A DNA stretch of 64,000 bases, taken from the NCBI GenBank assembly GCA_035527715.1, contig DATKZY010000187.1, positions 50,389-114,388 on the forward strand, written 5' to 3'. The notes beneath the pieces were generated by a model. That model was given only the letters and a program-made list of their open reading frames with translations, was not told the origin of the DNA and did no database searches. Origin of the DNA: DSUN01 sp035527715. Lineage in GTDB: Bacteria; Planctomycetota; PUPC01; DSUN01. Shown here in pieces: positions 48,318-57,408 of the stretch (within the stretch, counting starts at the first letter, position 1; each line of letters opens with the position of its first letter). Position numbers and translations under genes: made by a program.

Positions 48318-48722
48318 ATGAGTGCCCCGACGCGACCATCGGTAGAGCGGCGCAGGTATCGGCGCTTCGAGCTCTCCGCGCCCCTCGTCTTCACCGTCAA
48401 GACGAAGGCCGGCACCAGCGTGTCCCACTCCGGCATCACCCGCAACGTGAGCCCCGGCGGCCTCTACTTCTGCACCCTCGCGGCGCAGGATCTCCATCCA
48501 CAGCAAGAAGTTACGGTGAACATCATCGTCCCGCGCCGGGGGAACCCCTCCGAGGCGACCGTGTCCCTCTCTGGCGAGGCGAGGGTCGTTCGAGCCGAGC
48601 GATTGCCTGCGTCGGCCGACGCCTTGGCCCGCGATGGCGAATGGTGGGGGGTCGCCGCGCAGTTCACGGGCCGGCCCCGCGTTGACCTCTCCAGCGTTGA
48701 CGACCTCTTCGGCGGCACGTAG
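48318..48722 (+). CDS. PilZ domain protein (c-di-GMP receptor)
   Basis: 134 residues consisting of one PilZ domain. The c-di-GMP-binding RxxxR is in 'RRRYRR' (residues 11-16) and the D/N-x-S-x-x-G is N43-V-S45-P-G-G48. It is likely to couple cyclic di-GMP level to exopolysaccharide or exosortase functions. The start ATG 48318 has GGGAG upstream. Its position between EpsI and the sugar transferase and the sigma-54 site upstream suggest regulated expression. Confidence 0.88.
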   Translation: MSAPTRPSVERRRYRRFELSAPLVFTVKTKAGTSVSHSGITRNVSPGGLYFCTLAAQDLHPQQEVTVNIIVPRRGNPSEATVSLSGEARVVRAERLPASADALARDGEWWGVAAQFTGRPRVDLSSVDDLFGGT

Positions 48723-49040
48723 CCAACGGCCGTTTCCCACGCGCCGCAGCCATCCCGCGCCGCTCGAGCGGGGGCCTGCTGGGGCCATCGGCGGCCCGGA
48801 TTCCGAAAAACAAGACAGGCCCGCGCTGCGGAGCGGACAACTCGCCTGCCCGGCCGCGCGCCGCGGCGGGCCGGCTGCGGGTCGCCCGCGGAAGCTGCCG
48901 GCGTAAGCTACAGGTGCGTAACGACTTGTGAAGTGCCGCCAGAGCGAGGCCGCGAACTGGTATTTCCGCGTCGGACGGCACGGTTGTTGCAGCCTCCCAC
49001 CACAGGTGTGTGTGGCAGTTGCCTGTGAGGGTCTTTGTCG
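48723..49040. other. intergenic region with sigma-54-type promoter
   Basis: No gene is supported. The notable feature is the -24/-12 element at 48976-48991. Confidence 0.5.
48976..48991 (+). promoter_or_regulatory. sigma-54-type promoter (-24/-12)
   Basis: CGGCACG-GTTG-TTGCA matches the RpoN consensus TGGCACG-N4-TTGCA at all but the first base. GG at 48977-48978 and GC at 48989-48990 have the required 10-bp spacing. A start near 49002 would give a leader of about 39 nt. Confidence 0.72.
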
Positions 49041-49724
49041 ATGCCAGAGCCGGCAACCATTCTCGTCCTTGGCGGTGGAGCGGGCGCGCTATACCTGCGC
49101 TTCTTCCGCAACCGCTACGCCGAGTTCAAGCGTGCGACTGACATCCTGTTCGCCCTGCCGGGTGTCGCGATCGCGGCCCCGATCACCCTGTTCCTCGCCC
49201 TCCTGGTCAAGCTCACCTCGCGCGGGCCGGCCTTCTACCTCCAGGAGCGGGTGGGCAAGGACGGTAGGGTCTTCAAAATCATAAAGTTACGCACAATGGT
49301 CGCCAACGCCGAGGCGGCCACCGGCCCCGTGTGGGCGGCGGCGAACGACCCGCGCGAAACCTGGCTCGGCCGGATCCTGCGGCGCACCCATCTTGACGAG
49401 TTGCCGCAGTTCTGGAACGTTCTGCGCGGCGACATGAGCCTCATCGGCCCCCGGCCCGAGCGCCCCGTGTTCGTCGAGAAGTTCCGGAGGGAGATCCCCG
49501 GCTACGCCGCGCGCCTCACCGTCCGCCCGGGCATCACCGGCTGGGCACAAGTCAACCACCCCTACGACCGATCCGTCGAGGACGTGCGGCGCAAGGTCGA
49601 GTTCGACGCCGAGTACATCCGTAAAATGGGCTGGGGCATTGACTTGCGCATCATGGCCGCCACCGCCGCCCGCATGCTCAGCCTCCGTTCTCGTCCCGCC
49701 GCCAACGCGGGCAAGCACTCCTGA
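49041..49724 (+). CDS. Undecaprenyl-phosphate sugar phosphotransferase (WbaP/WcaJ-like catalytic domain)
   Basis: 227 residues, the short form without the N-terminal four-helix domain. One membrane helix ('ILFALPGVAIAAPITLFLALLVKL') precedes the catalytic domain with 'FKIIKLRTM', 'THLDELPQFWNVLRGDMSLIGPRPERP' and 'RPGITGWAQVNHPYD'. Such enzymes transfer a sugar-1-phosphate to undecaprenyl phosphate to start glycan assembly. ATG 49041 follows GAGG by 10 nt. It is last in the plus-strand locus and has its own sigma-54 promoter. Confidence 0.92.
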   Translation: MPEPATILVLGGGAGALYLRFFRNRYAEFKRATDILFALPGVAIAAPITLFLALLVKLTSRGPAFYLQERVGKDGRVFKIIKLRTMVANAEAATGPVWAAANDPRETWLGRILRRTHLDELPQFWNVLRGDMSLIGPRPERPVFVEKFRREIPGYAARLTVRPGITGWAQVNHPYDRSVEDVRRKVEFDAEYIRKMGWGIDLRIMAATAARMLSLRSRPAANAGKHS

Positions 49725-49897
49725 CGTCCGGCAACCCCCTCTCCCTCCCACGGCCCATCGCACTGTGCTGCGTCTGCCACGCCCGTGGCAGCCCAGGCTG
49801 ACCGGTTTGGCTGACACGGTCGGGGATGAGGCCCGCGCGACGAGAAGCTCGCTTCGCGACCACGGGCCAGGCCAGGAGTTCTTGGGGGGAGGTGGGC

Positions 49898-49933
49898 GGG
49901 GAGGGGACTTCCTTGCGAGGAAAGTCCCTCCCC
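49898..49933. terminator. hairpin between convergent genes
   Basis: GGGGAGGGGACTTCC and GGAAAGTCCCTCCCC form an imperfect hairpin with a short loop, 12 nt beyond the minus-strand isomerase stop. No T-tract follows in either direction, so it is at most a pause or processing site. Confidence 0.35.
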
Positions 49934-49945
49934 GCTGCATTCGTG

Positions 49946-50743
49946 TCAGCCGAGATAGCTTTTCATCGTGGCGAGTTCGCGGGGGAGGTGGGTCTGCCAG
50001 GGCTCCCAGTTGATCCATTCGCCGCTGAGGTAGCCGTCGTAGCCGATGCTGCGGAGGAGCGCGACGGCGCGGCGGTGGTCTATGAAGCCCTGGCCGATGG
50101 GGCAGAGCTGAGTGCCCTTGTCGCCGCGCGTGCCGTCGTGGAAGTGGACGTGGCGGATGTCGGGGCGGAGGACGTCGAACGCCTCGTCCATCGTCATGCC
50201 CGCGGCGTTGACGGGATGCATGATGTCCCAGTTGACGCGGACGTTGGGGTGTCCGACGCGCTCGATGACGGCGGCGAGGTCGTGGGCGTTGCACCAGGAG
50301 TCGTGGGTCTCGACGCAGAGGGTGACGCCGGCGGCGCGGGCCTCGGGGGCGAGGGCGGCGAGGGAGTCGGCGAGCTGCGTCGCGGCGGTGTCGCGGGTCA
50401 TGCCCTGGGGGATGCCGCCTCCGAAGACGCGCATGGTGGGGGCGCCGAGGTCGTGCGCGAGGGCGATGAGGGCGCGGGAGTCGGCCATCATGCGGCTCAG
50501 CTCGGCGGGGGTCGGCGCCGTGTAGGAGCAGGAGGTGGCGAGGCAGGCGATGCCCACGTCGGCGTCCTCGGCCATGCGGCGGAGCAGGGCGCGCTGGCCC
50601 GCGGTGGTGGACGGCTCGACGCCGTGGAGGTGCTTGGCCTGGGCGCGCGGCTCGACGCCGTCGTAGCCCAGGCGGCGGGCCACGTCGAGCACCTCGGCCC
50701 AGGTGAGGTCGGGGCACGAGAAGGTCATGAAGCTGAACTTCAC
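49946..50743 (-). CDS. Sugar phosphate isomerase/epimerase (TIM barrel, xylose-isomerase-like)
   Basis: 265 residues. 'VKFSFMTFSCPDLTWAEVLDVARRLGYDGVEPRA' begins the AP-endonuclease-2/xylose-isomerase-like barrel. 'VTLCVETHDSWCNAHD', 'VRVNWDIMHPV' and 'VHFHDG' hold metal-binding E, D and H residues. GTG 50743 is chosen because AGGAG lies 7 nt upstream; the ATG 18 nt further upstream has none. The substrate is unknown. Confidence 0.87.
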   Translation of the reverse strand: MKFSFMTFSCPDLTWAEVLDVARRLGYDGVEPRAQAKHLHGVEPSTTAGQRALLRRMAEDADVGIACLATSCSYTAPTPAELSRMMADSRALIALAHDLGAPTMRVFGGGIPQGMTRDTAATQLADSLAALAPEARAAGVTLCVETHDSWCNAHDLAAVIERVGHPNVRVNWDIMHPVNAAGMTMDEAFDVLRPDIRHVHFHDGTRGDKGTQLCPIGQGFIDHRRAVALLRSIGYDGYLSGEWINWEPWQTHLPRELATMKSYLG

Positions 50744-50786
50744 CGGCGAACTCCTAATCATGGCAAGACTCGATCAGCCGGCCGGG

Positions 50787-50814
50787 ATTCCGCGTGCAAG
50801 TATGCACACGGAAT
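50787..50814. repeat. hairpin with CAAGTATGCA core
   Basis: ATTCCGCGTGCA and TGCACACGGAAT pair with one mismatch. It shares CAAGTATGCA with the palindrome at 7121-7152. Lies between the isomerase and the TIR gene. Confidence 0.75.
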
Positions 50815-50873
50815 TCTGGCACCATCCGAAATCGAGCCGGCGGGCTTGCTACACGAACTCCTGAAACAGGACC

Positions 50874-53735
50874 CTACTTCGGGAGGGCGAAGAGAATGAC
50901 ATGGTCGTCTCCTGCATACGCCACGCGCCGGCCGTTTGGGGAGAACGCGAAGTCGTGCCGCAGCAGAGGGGAAACCGCTTTGGGGTGTTCCATGCGTTCG
51001 AGAGACCGAAAGTGGCCGAGCGCTTGCGGCTTGTCGAGATCCCAGAGCTGCACGACGCACTCGCCGTCGCACGAGAGAAGGCGGCGCGAGTCCGGCGCAA
51101 ATGCCACGCGGGCGACATCGGCGGAGGCATTCAGGTCGAAGAGCCGCTGTTCGGCGAGCACATCCCAGACCTGAATGATCATGGGGGAAGCGGCTGCCAG
51201 CATGGCAGCACGCCCTCCGTCGGGGGAAACAGCCGCTATCCCAGCCCCAGGAACCAGAAGATCGGCGATGAACACGTGAGACAGGCTGCCATCCTTCACC
51301 GACCTCCGCCCGATAGTGGAGCCACCGCACGAGACGATCGAAGAGCCATCGGGGGTGAACCAGACGCGCCAGAAGTCATCAGTGTCCACCAACCGGTCAC
51401 AAGGTTCTGGGCCACCCAGCCACAACGGTTCTCCCGTTGCGGCATTCCAGAGTCTGATCGTCTTGTCATTGGCGCAGGATACGGCGTTTCGCCCGTCCGG
51501 GGAGATGGCCACGCAGTTCGCGAGCGCCGTGTGCCCTTCGAAGGAGCGCAGCTCCCTGTGCGCTTCCCACTCGAGAAGGTGAAGCCTGTTGTCGGCACCA
51601 GGAGCAAGGATCTGTGAGCCGTCCGGAGAGAAGGCCAAGTTGCCACCCGGTGCGAACTGGATGCCCCTTTCAAACCTGGAGGTCACGAGCCCCGTCCCGG
51701 CGTCCAGCACGACGATTTCGTCACCCGAGCCCACTGCGATACGGTCACCCTGGGGTGAGAAAGCGATGCAGTGCAGGTGGGCAAGTGGCCATCGCCACAG
51801 TTCGCCTACGACCTGTTCCTCAATGGCCTGCATGGCCCGCCGGACATTGTCCTTGGTGGGGTCCTTCTGCAGCAAGCCGAGCAGAATGCCGTGGGCCCGC
51901 GACACATCGCCCTTGCTCATAGCTGAGAGCGCCGCGGTGAGGCGTTCGAGCTCGTCGGTCGGGCACCGCGGGTACTCGCTGCCACCGGGGCCCAGGAAGC
52001 GGGTGAATAGCGACGCGAACCCGAAGTCACCCGAATCATCCGGTTTGAAGCCCACCAGCCGCGCTAGGGCCAGGAACCACGCGCCGACGTCACCAGACTG
52101 GGACGCCCTGACCGCGAGTGCCCTGAGTCTCATGAGCTCAGTGGCTTGCCGTTCTGCGTGCGTAAGAGCCTTCTCGGTCTCTGGGCTGCGAAGCTCCTTC
52201 GGAATCTGGTCCAACGCTCCCCACGCCTTCACGTAATCCTGTTTGTCGTAACCAGCCTTGGAGGCGGCTTGTTGGTCGCGGACGGCCTTGGCCAGAAATT
52301 CGCGGCCCTTCTCGTGGTCCGGCTTGAGTTGCAGGTAACGATGAAGGCTGGTTAGCATGGCCTTCACTTCACCTGCACCGCGCGCTCGGTTGAACTCTTC
52401 GGTCAGCCTCTTGAGCGCCTCCGCGGTCTGGCTCGCGCGGTCTTGAAGTTCATTGATGGCCTTCGTCCGTAGTCGCTCAGGCACCTGCCGGAGGAGAGCT
52501 GCGGCCTGAGCATACTCGTAACGGCCCAGCGCGGCCTTGGCCGCATCACACACATTGCGGACCAGGGGGGCGCCGAGCTCTTCCACCTCATTCAGATACG
52601 GCCTCAGTTCGAGATAGCGTTCGAGTCTAGGTGCGACGCTGGAGAGTTGGCCCGCCTGGGCGGCTTGCTCGATTTCGGCTCTCAGGCTGGCGAGCTCAGC
52701 GGCCTTGGCGCGGGCGTCGGCAAGAAGGCTCTGAATCTGAGGCGTGCGCAACGGCTCGGGGACCTGTTCCAGCAGCGCCACGGCCTCGGCATACTCGTGT
52801 CTGCCCAGGCATTCCGTGGCGCTGGCGAGGAGCTCGTCGCGCCGGCGCTCAAGCTGGTCGTTCTCGTCACGGACCGCCTGGACGACGCCGCTGGCCCACT
52901 CGGCGAATGGTTTGAGCCGCGGGTGTTGGAGCGCGGCCATCTCCTCGAGGAGGCGGATGGCCTCGGCGTGCTGGTATCCGCTGCGAAGGGCTTCGACTTG
53001 CTCCTTCCTGGCCTGGAGTTCTCCGATGCGGCTCTGCCGCAGGGCGGGGAGATCGGCGCCGCAGTCGCCGCAGAACCTGTCCCAGGTGGAGTTGGTGTGG
53101 CCGCAGGCCAGGCACGGCTCCTGGAGGGGCTCGCCGCATCCGCCGCAGAACTTCCGGTCCGCCGGGTTCTTGCGGCCGCAGCCGGGGCATTGGCCCGCGG
53201 CCTCGGCGGGGGCAGGGGCCGCGGCTTCGTTTGGCGCGGCGGGAGCGCGCGTCGCTTCGTCCCCCTCCGGCAGCTCGGGGGCGGGCGGAAGGCTCTGGAC
53301 GAGGCGATCTACGTCCGCGCGGAAGGTGCGGCCGGAATTGACCTCTGCGGCATTGCGGAAGGCGAGGGGCTGGAGGTCCAAGGGGAGCTCTTCGGGCCTC
53401 GGCATGGCGGCCCCGTGGACGAGGACGGGGACGACGACGATGCCGCGCGCGAGGGCGAGCTCGATCTCGGCCCGCACGAAGTCCCCGGGGTCATCGAGCC
53501 GCCGTGTGCCGTCCCGGCCAAGCACCGTCAGCCACCTCTGGCCGATGATGGCGAGGAGGACGTGGCACTTGCCCAGCTCCTGCTCAATATGCCGGCGGAA
53601 GTCGGCGCCGTACGGGATCGTGTCCACATCAATGAAGAGCGATTGGGCGCCGAAGCGGGCCTCGAGGTGGTCGTAGATGCGCCCGGTGACGTCGGAGCTA
53701 TCCTCGCGTCGGTAGGAGACGAAAATCTTGGGCAT
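50874..53735 (-). CDS. TIR - double zinc ribbon - helical repeat - beta-propeller protein
   Basis: 953 residues. A TIR_2-type domain (1-140) starts 'PKIFVSYRREDSS'; E90 in 'DFVRAEIELALARGIVVVPV' aligns with the catalytic glutamate of TIR NADases (SARM1 E642 context 'WVHKEIVTAL'). Two zinc ribbons follow (C183/C186/C197/C200 and C208/C211/C222/C225), then coiled or TPR-like helical repeats (about 230-640) and a WD40-like propeller (about 645-953) with blades such as 'NCVAISPDGRNAVSCANDKTIRLWNAATGE'. The architecture suggests a sensor-effector, possibly NAD+-consuming. ATG 53735 has GGGAG 7 nt upstream. Confidence 0.87.
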   Translation of the reverse strand: MPKIFVSYRREDSSDVTGRIYDHLEARFGAQSLFIDVDTIPYGADFRRHIEQELGKCHVLLAIIGQRWLTVLGRDGTRRLDDPGDFVRAEIELALARGIVVVPVLVHGAAMPRPEELPLDLQPLAFRNAAEVNSGRTFRADVDRLVQSLPPAPELPEGDEATRAPAAPNEAAAPAPAEAAGQCPGCGRKNPADRKFCGGCGEPLQEPCLACGHTNSTWDRFCGDCGADLPALRQSRIGELQARKEQVEALRSGYQHAEAIRLLEEMAALQHPRLKPFAEWASGVVQAVRDENDQLERRRDELLASATECLGRHEYAEAVALLEQVPEPLRTPQIQSLLADARAKAAELASLRAEIEQAAQAGQLSSVAPRLERYLELRPYLNEVEELGAPLVRNVCDAAKAALGRYEYAQAAALLRQVPERLRTKAINELQDRASQTAEALKRLTEEFNRARGAGEVKAMLTSLHRYLQLKPDHEKGREFLAKAVRDQQAASKAGYDKQDYVKAWGALDQIPKELRSPETEKALTHAERQATELMRLRALAVRASQSGDVGAWFLALARLVGFKPDDSGDFGFASLFTRFLGPGGSEYPRCPTDELERLTAALSAMSKGDVSRAHGILLGLLQKDPTKDNVRRAMQAIEEQVVGELWRWPLAHLHCIAFSPQGDRIAVGSGDEIVVLDAGTGLVTSRFERGIQFAPGGNLAFSPDGSQILAPGADNRLHLLEWEAHRELRSFEGHTALANCVAISPDGRNAVSCANDKTIRLWNAATGEPLWLGGPEPCDRLVDTDDFWRVWFTPDGSSIVSCGGSTIGRRSVKDGSLSHVFIADLLVPGAGIAAVSPDGGRAAMLAAASPMIIQVWDVLAEQRLFDLNASADVARVAFAPDSRRLLSCDGECVVQLWDLDKPQALGHFRSLERMEHPKAVSPLLRHDFAFSPNGRRVAYAGDDHVILFALPK

Positions 53736-53789
53736 CGGCCACTCCCGCGGGGCCGCGCTCGTGCGCTTCCAGCACAGGCTCGCGACACA

Positions 53790-53818
53790 AGGGTAGCCTG
53801 AGACGCTGGCCGTGTCAA
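53790..53818 (-). promoter_or_regulatory. promoter for the TIR gene
   Basis: On the minus strand TTGACA (complement of 53813-53818) and TACCCT (complement of 53790-53795) are 17 bp apart. The -10 is weak. Confidence 0.4.
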
Positions 53819-54098
53819 GTGAGTCCGATGCGGGGCAGGAGCGGGGAGAGCCAATCGAGCGATCTTACAGGGGCCTAGCTGCCCATGCGCACACACGAGA
53901 TCGCTGTTCCGCAGCGGCAGGGAGATTCTACCAAGCTTGCCGAAGGGAAAAGCTCGCTTGCTTTGCCCGCGCCAATCCGCTACCCTATGCACGCGGCTGG
54001 TGAGCACAGGAGCGACGCGTGGCAGCTTACCCCTGGTATCTCATCTCGGAACGAGTCCAGCGCCTCTACGGGAAAGCGGGGGGATAGGAGGGCCGCTC
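53819..54098. other. divergent intergenic region
   Basis: No gene between the TIR gene and the heparinase start. It contains only candidate promoters for both directions. Confidence 0.5.
53958..53986 (+). promoter_or_regulatory. promoter for the heparinase gene
   Basis: TTGCTT (53958-53963) and TACCCT (53981-53986) are 17 bp apart. The -10 is the same hexamer as that of the divergent TIR promoter. Confidence 0.35.
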
Positions 54099-55964
54099 GT
54101 GTTCAGAAGGAAGCCCATCGTGCTCTGCTGCTGCTGCCTTCTGGGGAGAGCACTCGCCGGCGCGGGGGAGCCCGACGCGGCGGCCCCCGACACGGCCATC
54201 CTCAAGACCCTTCGGCCGGGCCACCCGCGCCTGGTCGCGCTCGAGGCGGACCTCGCGCGGGTGCGGGAGATGATCGCGAAGGAGGCGCTGGCCAGGGAGT
54301 ACCACGCCGCGCTGCGCGCGCAGGCCGAGCGCTACGTGAAGGAGCCGGTGCTGGAGTACAAGCTCGTCGGCCCGCGGCTCCTGCACGTGAGCCGCGCGGC
54401 GTGCGACCGCATCTACACCCTCGGCCTCCTGTTCCGCCTCGACGGCCACGCGGAGTTCGCCGACCGAGCCGTCCGCGAGCTCGTGAACGTGTGCGGGTTC
54501 AAGGACTGGCATCCCTCGCACTTCCTCGACACGGCCGAGATGACGCACGCGGCGGCGATCGGCTACGACTGGCTCCACGACAGGCTCACGGCCGAGCAGC
54601 GCCGCGCCGTGGTGGACGCCATCGTGGCGAAGGGGCTGCTGCCCGCGAAGAAGGTGTACGACGGCGGCGGCTGGTGGTCGCGCTCGACGCACAACTGGAA
54701 CCAGGTGTGCAACGGCGGCATCGCCATCGGCGCCCTGGCCGTGGCCGACGAGCGGCCCGAGCTGGCCGCCGAAATCCTCGCCGCCGCCCGCGCCTCCATC
54801 GTGCGCGCCATGCGTAGCTACGAGCCCGAGGGCGGCTGGAACGAGGGCCCCGGCTACTGGCACTACGCCACCCGCTACAACGTCTACTACCTGGCCGCGC
54901 TCCAGACGGCGCTGGGCACGGACCTCGGCCTGATCCGCGAGATGCCCGGGTTCGCGAAGGCGGGCGACTTCCGCCTCTACTTCGCCGGGCCCGTGGGCCG
55001 CACGTTCAACTACGCCGACGCGGGCGACCGCACCGGTCGCGCCGCCGAGATGTTCTGGCTCGCCCGCACCCTCGACGCGCCGCGCTATGCGTGGCACGAG
55101 CGGTCCTGCGACGGACGCCCCGACGCCCTCGACCTCCTGTGGTTCGACCCGCGCGGCCAGGGGCCGAAGGCGGAGGTGTGGCCCCTCGACCGCTGGTTCC
55201 GCGGCGTCGAGGTCGCCTTCCTCCGCTCGGTCTGGGAGGACCGCGACGCCGTCTTCGTGGGTTTCAAGGGTGGCGACAACCGCGCCAACCACTCGCACCT
55301 CGACCTGGGGACCTTCGTGCTCGACGCCCTCGGCGTCCGCTGGGCGCTCGACCTCGGCGGCGACAACTACAACCTGCCCGCCTACTTCGGCGGCAAGCGC
55401 TGGACCTACTACCGCCTGCGCACCGAGGGCCATAACACCCTGACCCTCGGCGGCGAGAACCAGGACCCCGCCGCGAAGGCGCCCATCCTCGCCTTCGCCT
55501 CGTCGGAGGCTCGGGCATTCGCCGTCGCCGACCTCTCGCGCGCCAACAAGGGCGCCGCTCGCTGGTGGCGCGGCATCGCGCTCCTCGACCGCCGCGAGGT
55601 GCTCGTCCAGGACGAGGTCGAGTTGAAGGCACCATCGGATGTCGTGTGGGCGATGCACACCCCGGCGGTCGTGCAGGTCGCCGGCGCGACGGCCACGCTC
55701 AAGGTGGGGGAGGCCTGTCTGCGAGCATGGGTTCTGGAGCCGGCGGGGGCGAGGTTCGAAACCGCCTCGGCCACGCCGCCGAAGCCTCAGGCCCAGAACG
55801 AGGGCGTGAGCCGCCTGTTCATCCGGTTGGCGGGGGCCAAGGAGGCGCGGGTCGCCGTGCTCCTCACGCCCTATCGCGGACCCGCGCCGCCGCCGACGGG
55901 CCGAGACGTCGTGCCGTTGAAGCAGTGGATCGCGGAGACGCCGGGCTCCGCCACCAGGCCGTGA
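54099..55964 (+). CDS. Heparinase II/III family polysaccharide lyase
   Basis: 621 residues. A short signal sequence with four successive cysteines ('VLCCCCLLGRALAG') leads to an alpha/alpha-toroid with 'FLDTAEMTHAAAIGYDWLHD' and 'THNWNQVCNGGIAIGALA'. A beta-sandwich domain follows with the conserved 'NRANHSHLDLGTFVLDALGVRWALD' (heparinase II/III-like motif). Such enzymes cleave uronic-acid-containing polysaccharides by beta-elimination. GTG 54099 has GGAGG 7 nt upstream. The substrate (alginate-, heparin- or other uronan-like) is unknown; export to the periplasm is likely. Confidence 0.87.
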   Translation: MFRRKPIVLCCCCLLGRALAGAGEPDAAAPDTAILKTLRPGHPRLVALEADLARVREMIAKEALAREYHAALRAQAERYVKEPVLEYKLVGPRLLHVSRAACDRIYTLGLLFRLDGHAEFADRAVRELVNVCGFKDWHPSHFLDTAEMTHAAAIGYDWLHDRLTAEQRRAVVDAIVAKGLLPAKKVYDGGGWWSRSTHNWNQVCNGGIAIGALAVADERPELAAEILAAARASIVRAMRSYEPEGGWNEGPGYWHYATRYNVYYLAALQTALGTDLGLIREMPGFAKAGDFRLYFAGPVGRTFNYADAGDRTGRAAEMFWLARTLDAPRYAWHERSCDGRPDALDLLWFDPRGQGPKAEVWPLDRWFRGVEVAFLRSVWEDRDAVFVGFKGGDNRANHSHLDLGTFVLDALGVRWALDLGGDNYNLPAYFGGKRWTYYRLRTEGHNTLTLGGENQDPAAKAPILAFASSEARAFAVADLSRANKGAARWWRGIALLDRREVLVQDEVELKAPSDVVWAMHTPAVVQVAGATATLKVGEACLRAWVLEPAGARFETASATPPKPQAQNEGVSRLFIRLAGAKEARVAVLLTPYRGPAPPPTGRDVVPLKQWIAETPGSATRP

Positions 55965-55993
55965 GGGCGGCTGAGATAGCTTCCGCCGACCGG

Positions 55994-57346
55994 TTACTTC
56001 GTCGCGTTCACCGTCCCATCGCTGTTGCGGACAGGGAGCCAGACGCTGAGGCCCTCATCCGCAATCCGTGGGGACGGGGACTTGCCGGCGGGCCTGTTGT
56101 CGAACAGGCAACTGCGGTCGCCCCATTCGTAGCTCACGATGTCCATGATGTTGTGCGGCATCGCGCGGCCGTCGAAGTAGAGGCAGGCGGTGCGCTTGTT
56201 GTGGCGCGGCACAGGCCGCCACGCGTTATTGTAATCGGGCAGACCCATGCCGTCGGGCGACGGGGTGTAGCGGGAGTAGAATGCCTTGTAGTATCCGATG
56301 CGCTTCTTCGACAGCCAGTACACGTCGCTCCAGGCCAGATCCACGCCGGTGTAGAGCGGCGAGAGCGGGTAGCGGGTGTAGCCCATCCAGCACTCGGCGG
56401 CGAAGCCGCTGGTGTGCTCGGCCCACTCCAGGGGCGGGTGCGTCTCTTCGGTTGGCAGCCACGCGTCGGGCAGGCCGGCCATGACCTGCTGGTAGCCCCA
56501 CACGGGGTCGTTCGTGACCAGCCCGGTGTCGCACACGGCGATCTGCTGGCTGGGGATGGTCAGGGTGCCGAAGTGGACGGATTGCCCGTACCAGAGGATG
56601 GGCGCCGCCGCCGACTCGCCGAGCATGTAGCACGGATAGGGCCTGAAGCCCTTGGGCTCGGTCGTCTCGGCGCCAGTCGTGTAGGGCCAGCAGAACTGGT
56701 CCTGCGAGGTGTCCTTGAGCGCTTTGGTGCCCGCATTCGCGTCGCGGCAGGCCCAGGAGGGGTAAACGTCCGCGTACTTCACCTTGTCAAAGGGGTAGAT
56801 GATCGACTCCCCGAACGGTGCCGCGTAGTTGTAGCCGTAGCCGAGCACGGCCTGCTTCTTGGCCGGGCAGGAGTACATCATGCACAGCCGGGCGATTTCC
56901 ATGTAGATATACGTGTCGTCCTTCACGTCCGAGGGCCTCTTGCCCGTGCGCGCGCAGTAGGCGGTCAACGCGTTCTTCCACGTGGCGCTGGGGTTGACGT
57001 AGGGCGCCAGGGCGACGTACCAGAAGGGGAACTTGCCGCCGGTGACGATTTTCGTGGCATCTATGAGGCTCATGGGGGGCTCGCGGAAGGGGCCGCTGGT
57101 CGCCGACAGCTTCGTCGGGGCCCCCGCGGACACCATCCAGGAGTCAAAGTCCTTGTTGTAGTTCGTGAATGCCTGGCCCATCTGGCGCATGTTGCTCAGG
57201 CAGTTCGTGAGATCGGCCGTGCCCAAGGCATAGATGATGGCCGGCAGCAGCAGGCCGGCAAGGATCGTGATGATGCCGATCACGACGAGGAGCTCGACCA
57301 GGGTGAACCCCTGCGACCGCGATCTCGTAAGTGCTGTGATACTCAT
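55994..57346 (-). CDS. Type IV pilin/type II secretion pseudopilin-like protein
   Basis: 450 residues. The N-terminus 'RSQG-FTLVELLVVIGIITILAGLLLPA' (cleavage expected after G13, glutamate at position 5 of the mature protein) is the prepilin signal and hydrophobic helix common to the many pseudopilin-like proteins of Planctomycetota and Lentisphaerota. The C-terminal domain (about 40-450) is large, aromatic and Cys-containing and not recognised by eye; a variant of the DUF1559-like group is possible. It has a consensus promoter upstream. Confidence 0.85.
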   Translation of the reverse strand: MSITALTRSRSQGFTLVELLVVIGIITILAGLLLPAIIYALGTADLTNCLSNMRQMGQAFTNYNKDFDSWMVSAGAPTKLSATSGPFREPPMSLIDATKIVTGGKFPFWYVALAPYVNPSATWKNALTAYCARTGKRPSDVKDDTYIYMEIARLCMMYSCPAKKQAVLGYGYNYAAPFGESIIYPFDKVKYADVYPSWACRDANAGTKALKDTSQDQFCWPYTTGAETTEPKGFRPYPCYMLGESAAAPILWYGQSVHFGTLTIPSQQIAVCDTGLVTNDPVWGYQQVMAGLPDAWLPTEETHPPLEWAEHTSGFAAECWMGYTRYPLSPLYTGVDLAWSDVYWLSKKRIGYYKAFYSRYTPSPDGMGLPDYNNAWRPVPRHNKRTACLYFDGRAMPHNIMDIVSYEWGDRSCLFDNRPAGKSPSPRIADEGLSVWLPVRNSDGTVNATK

Positions 57347-57408
57347 AGCTTAGGACCCCTGTGTTGCAGTCTCACCCCTACCTCGCTTCGCGCACTCCTC
57401 CCCGCCCT

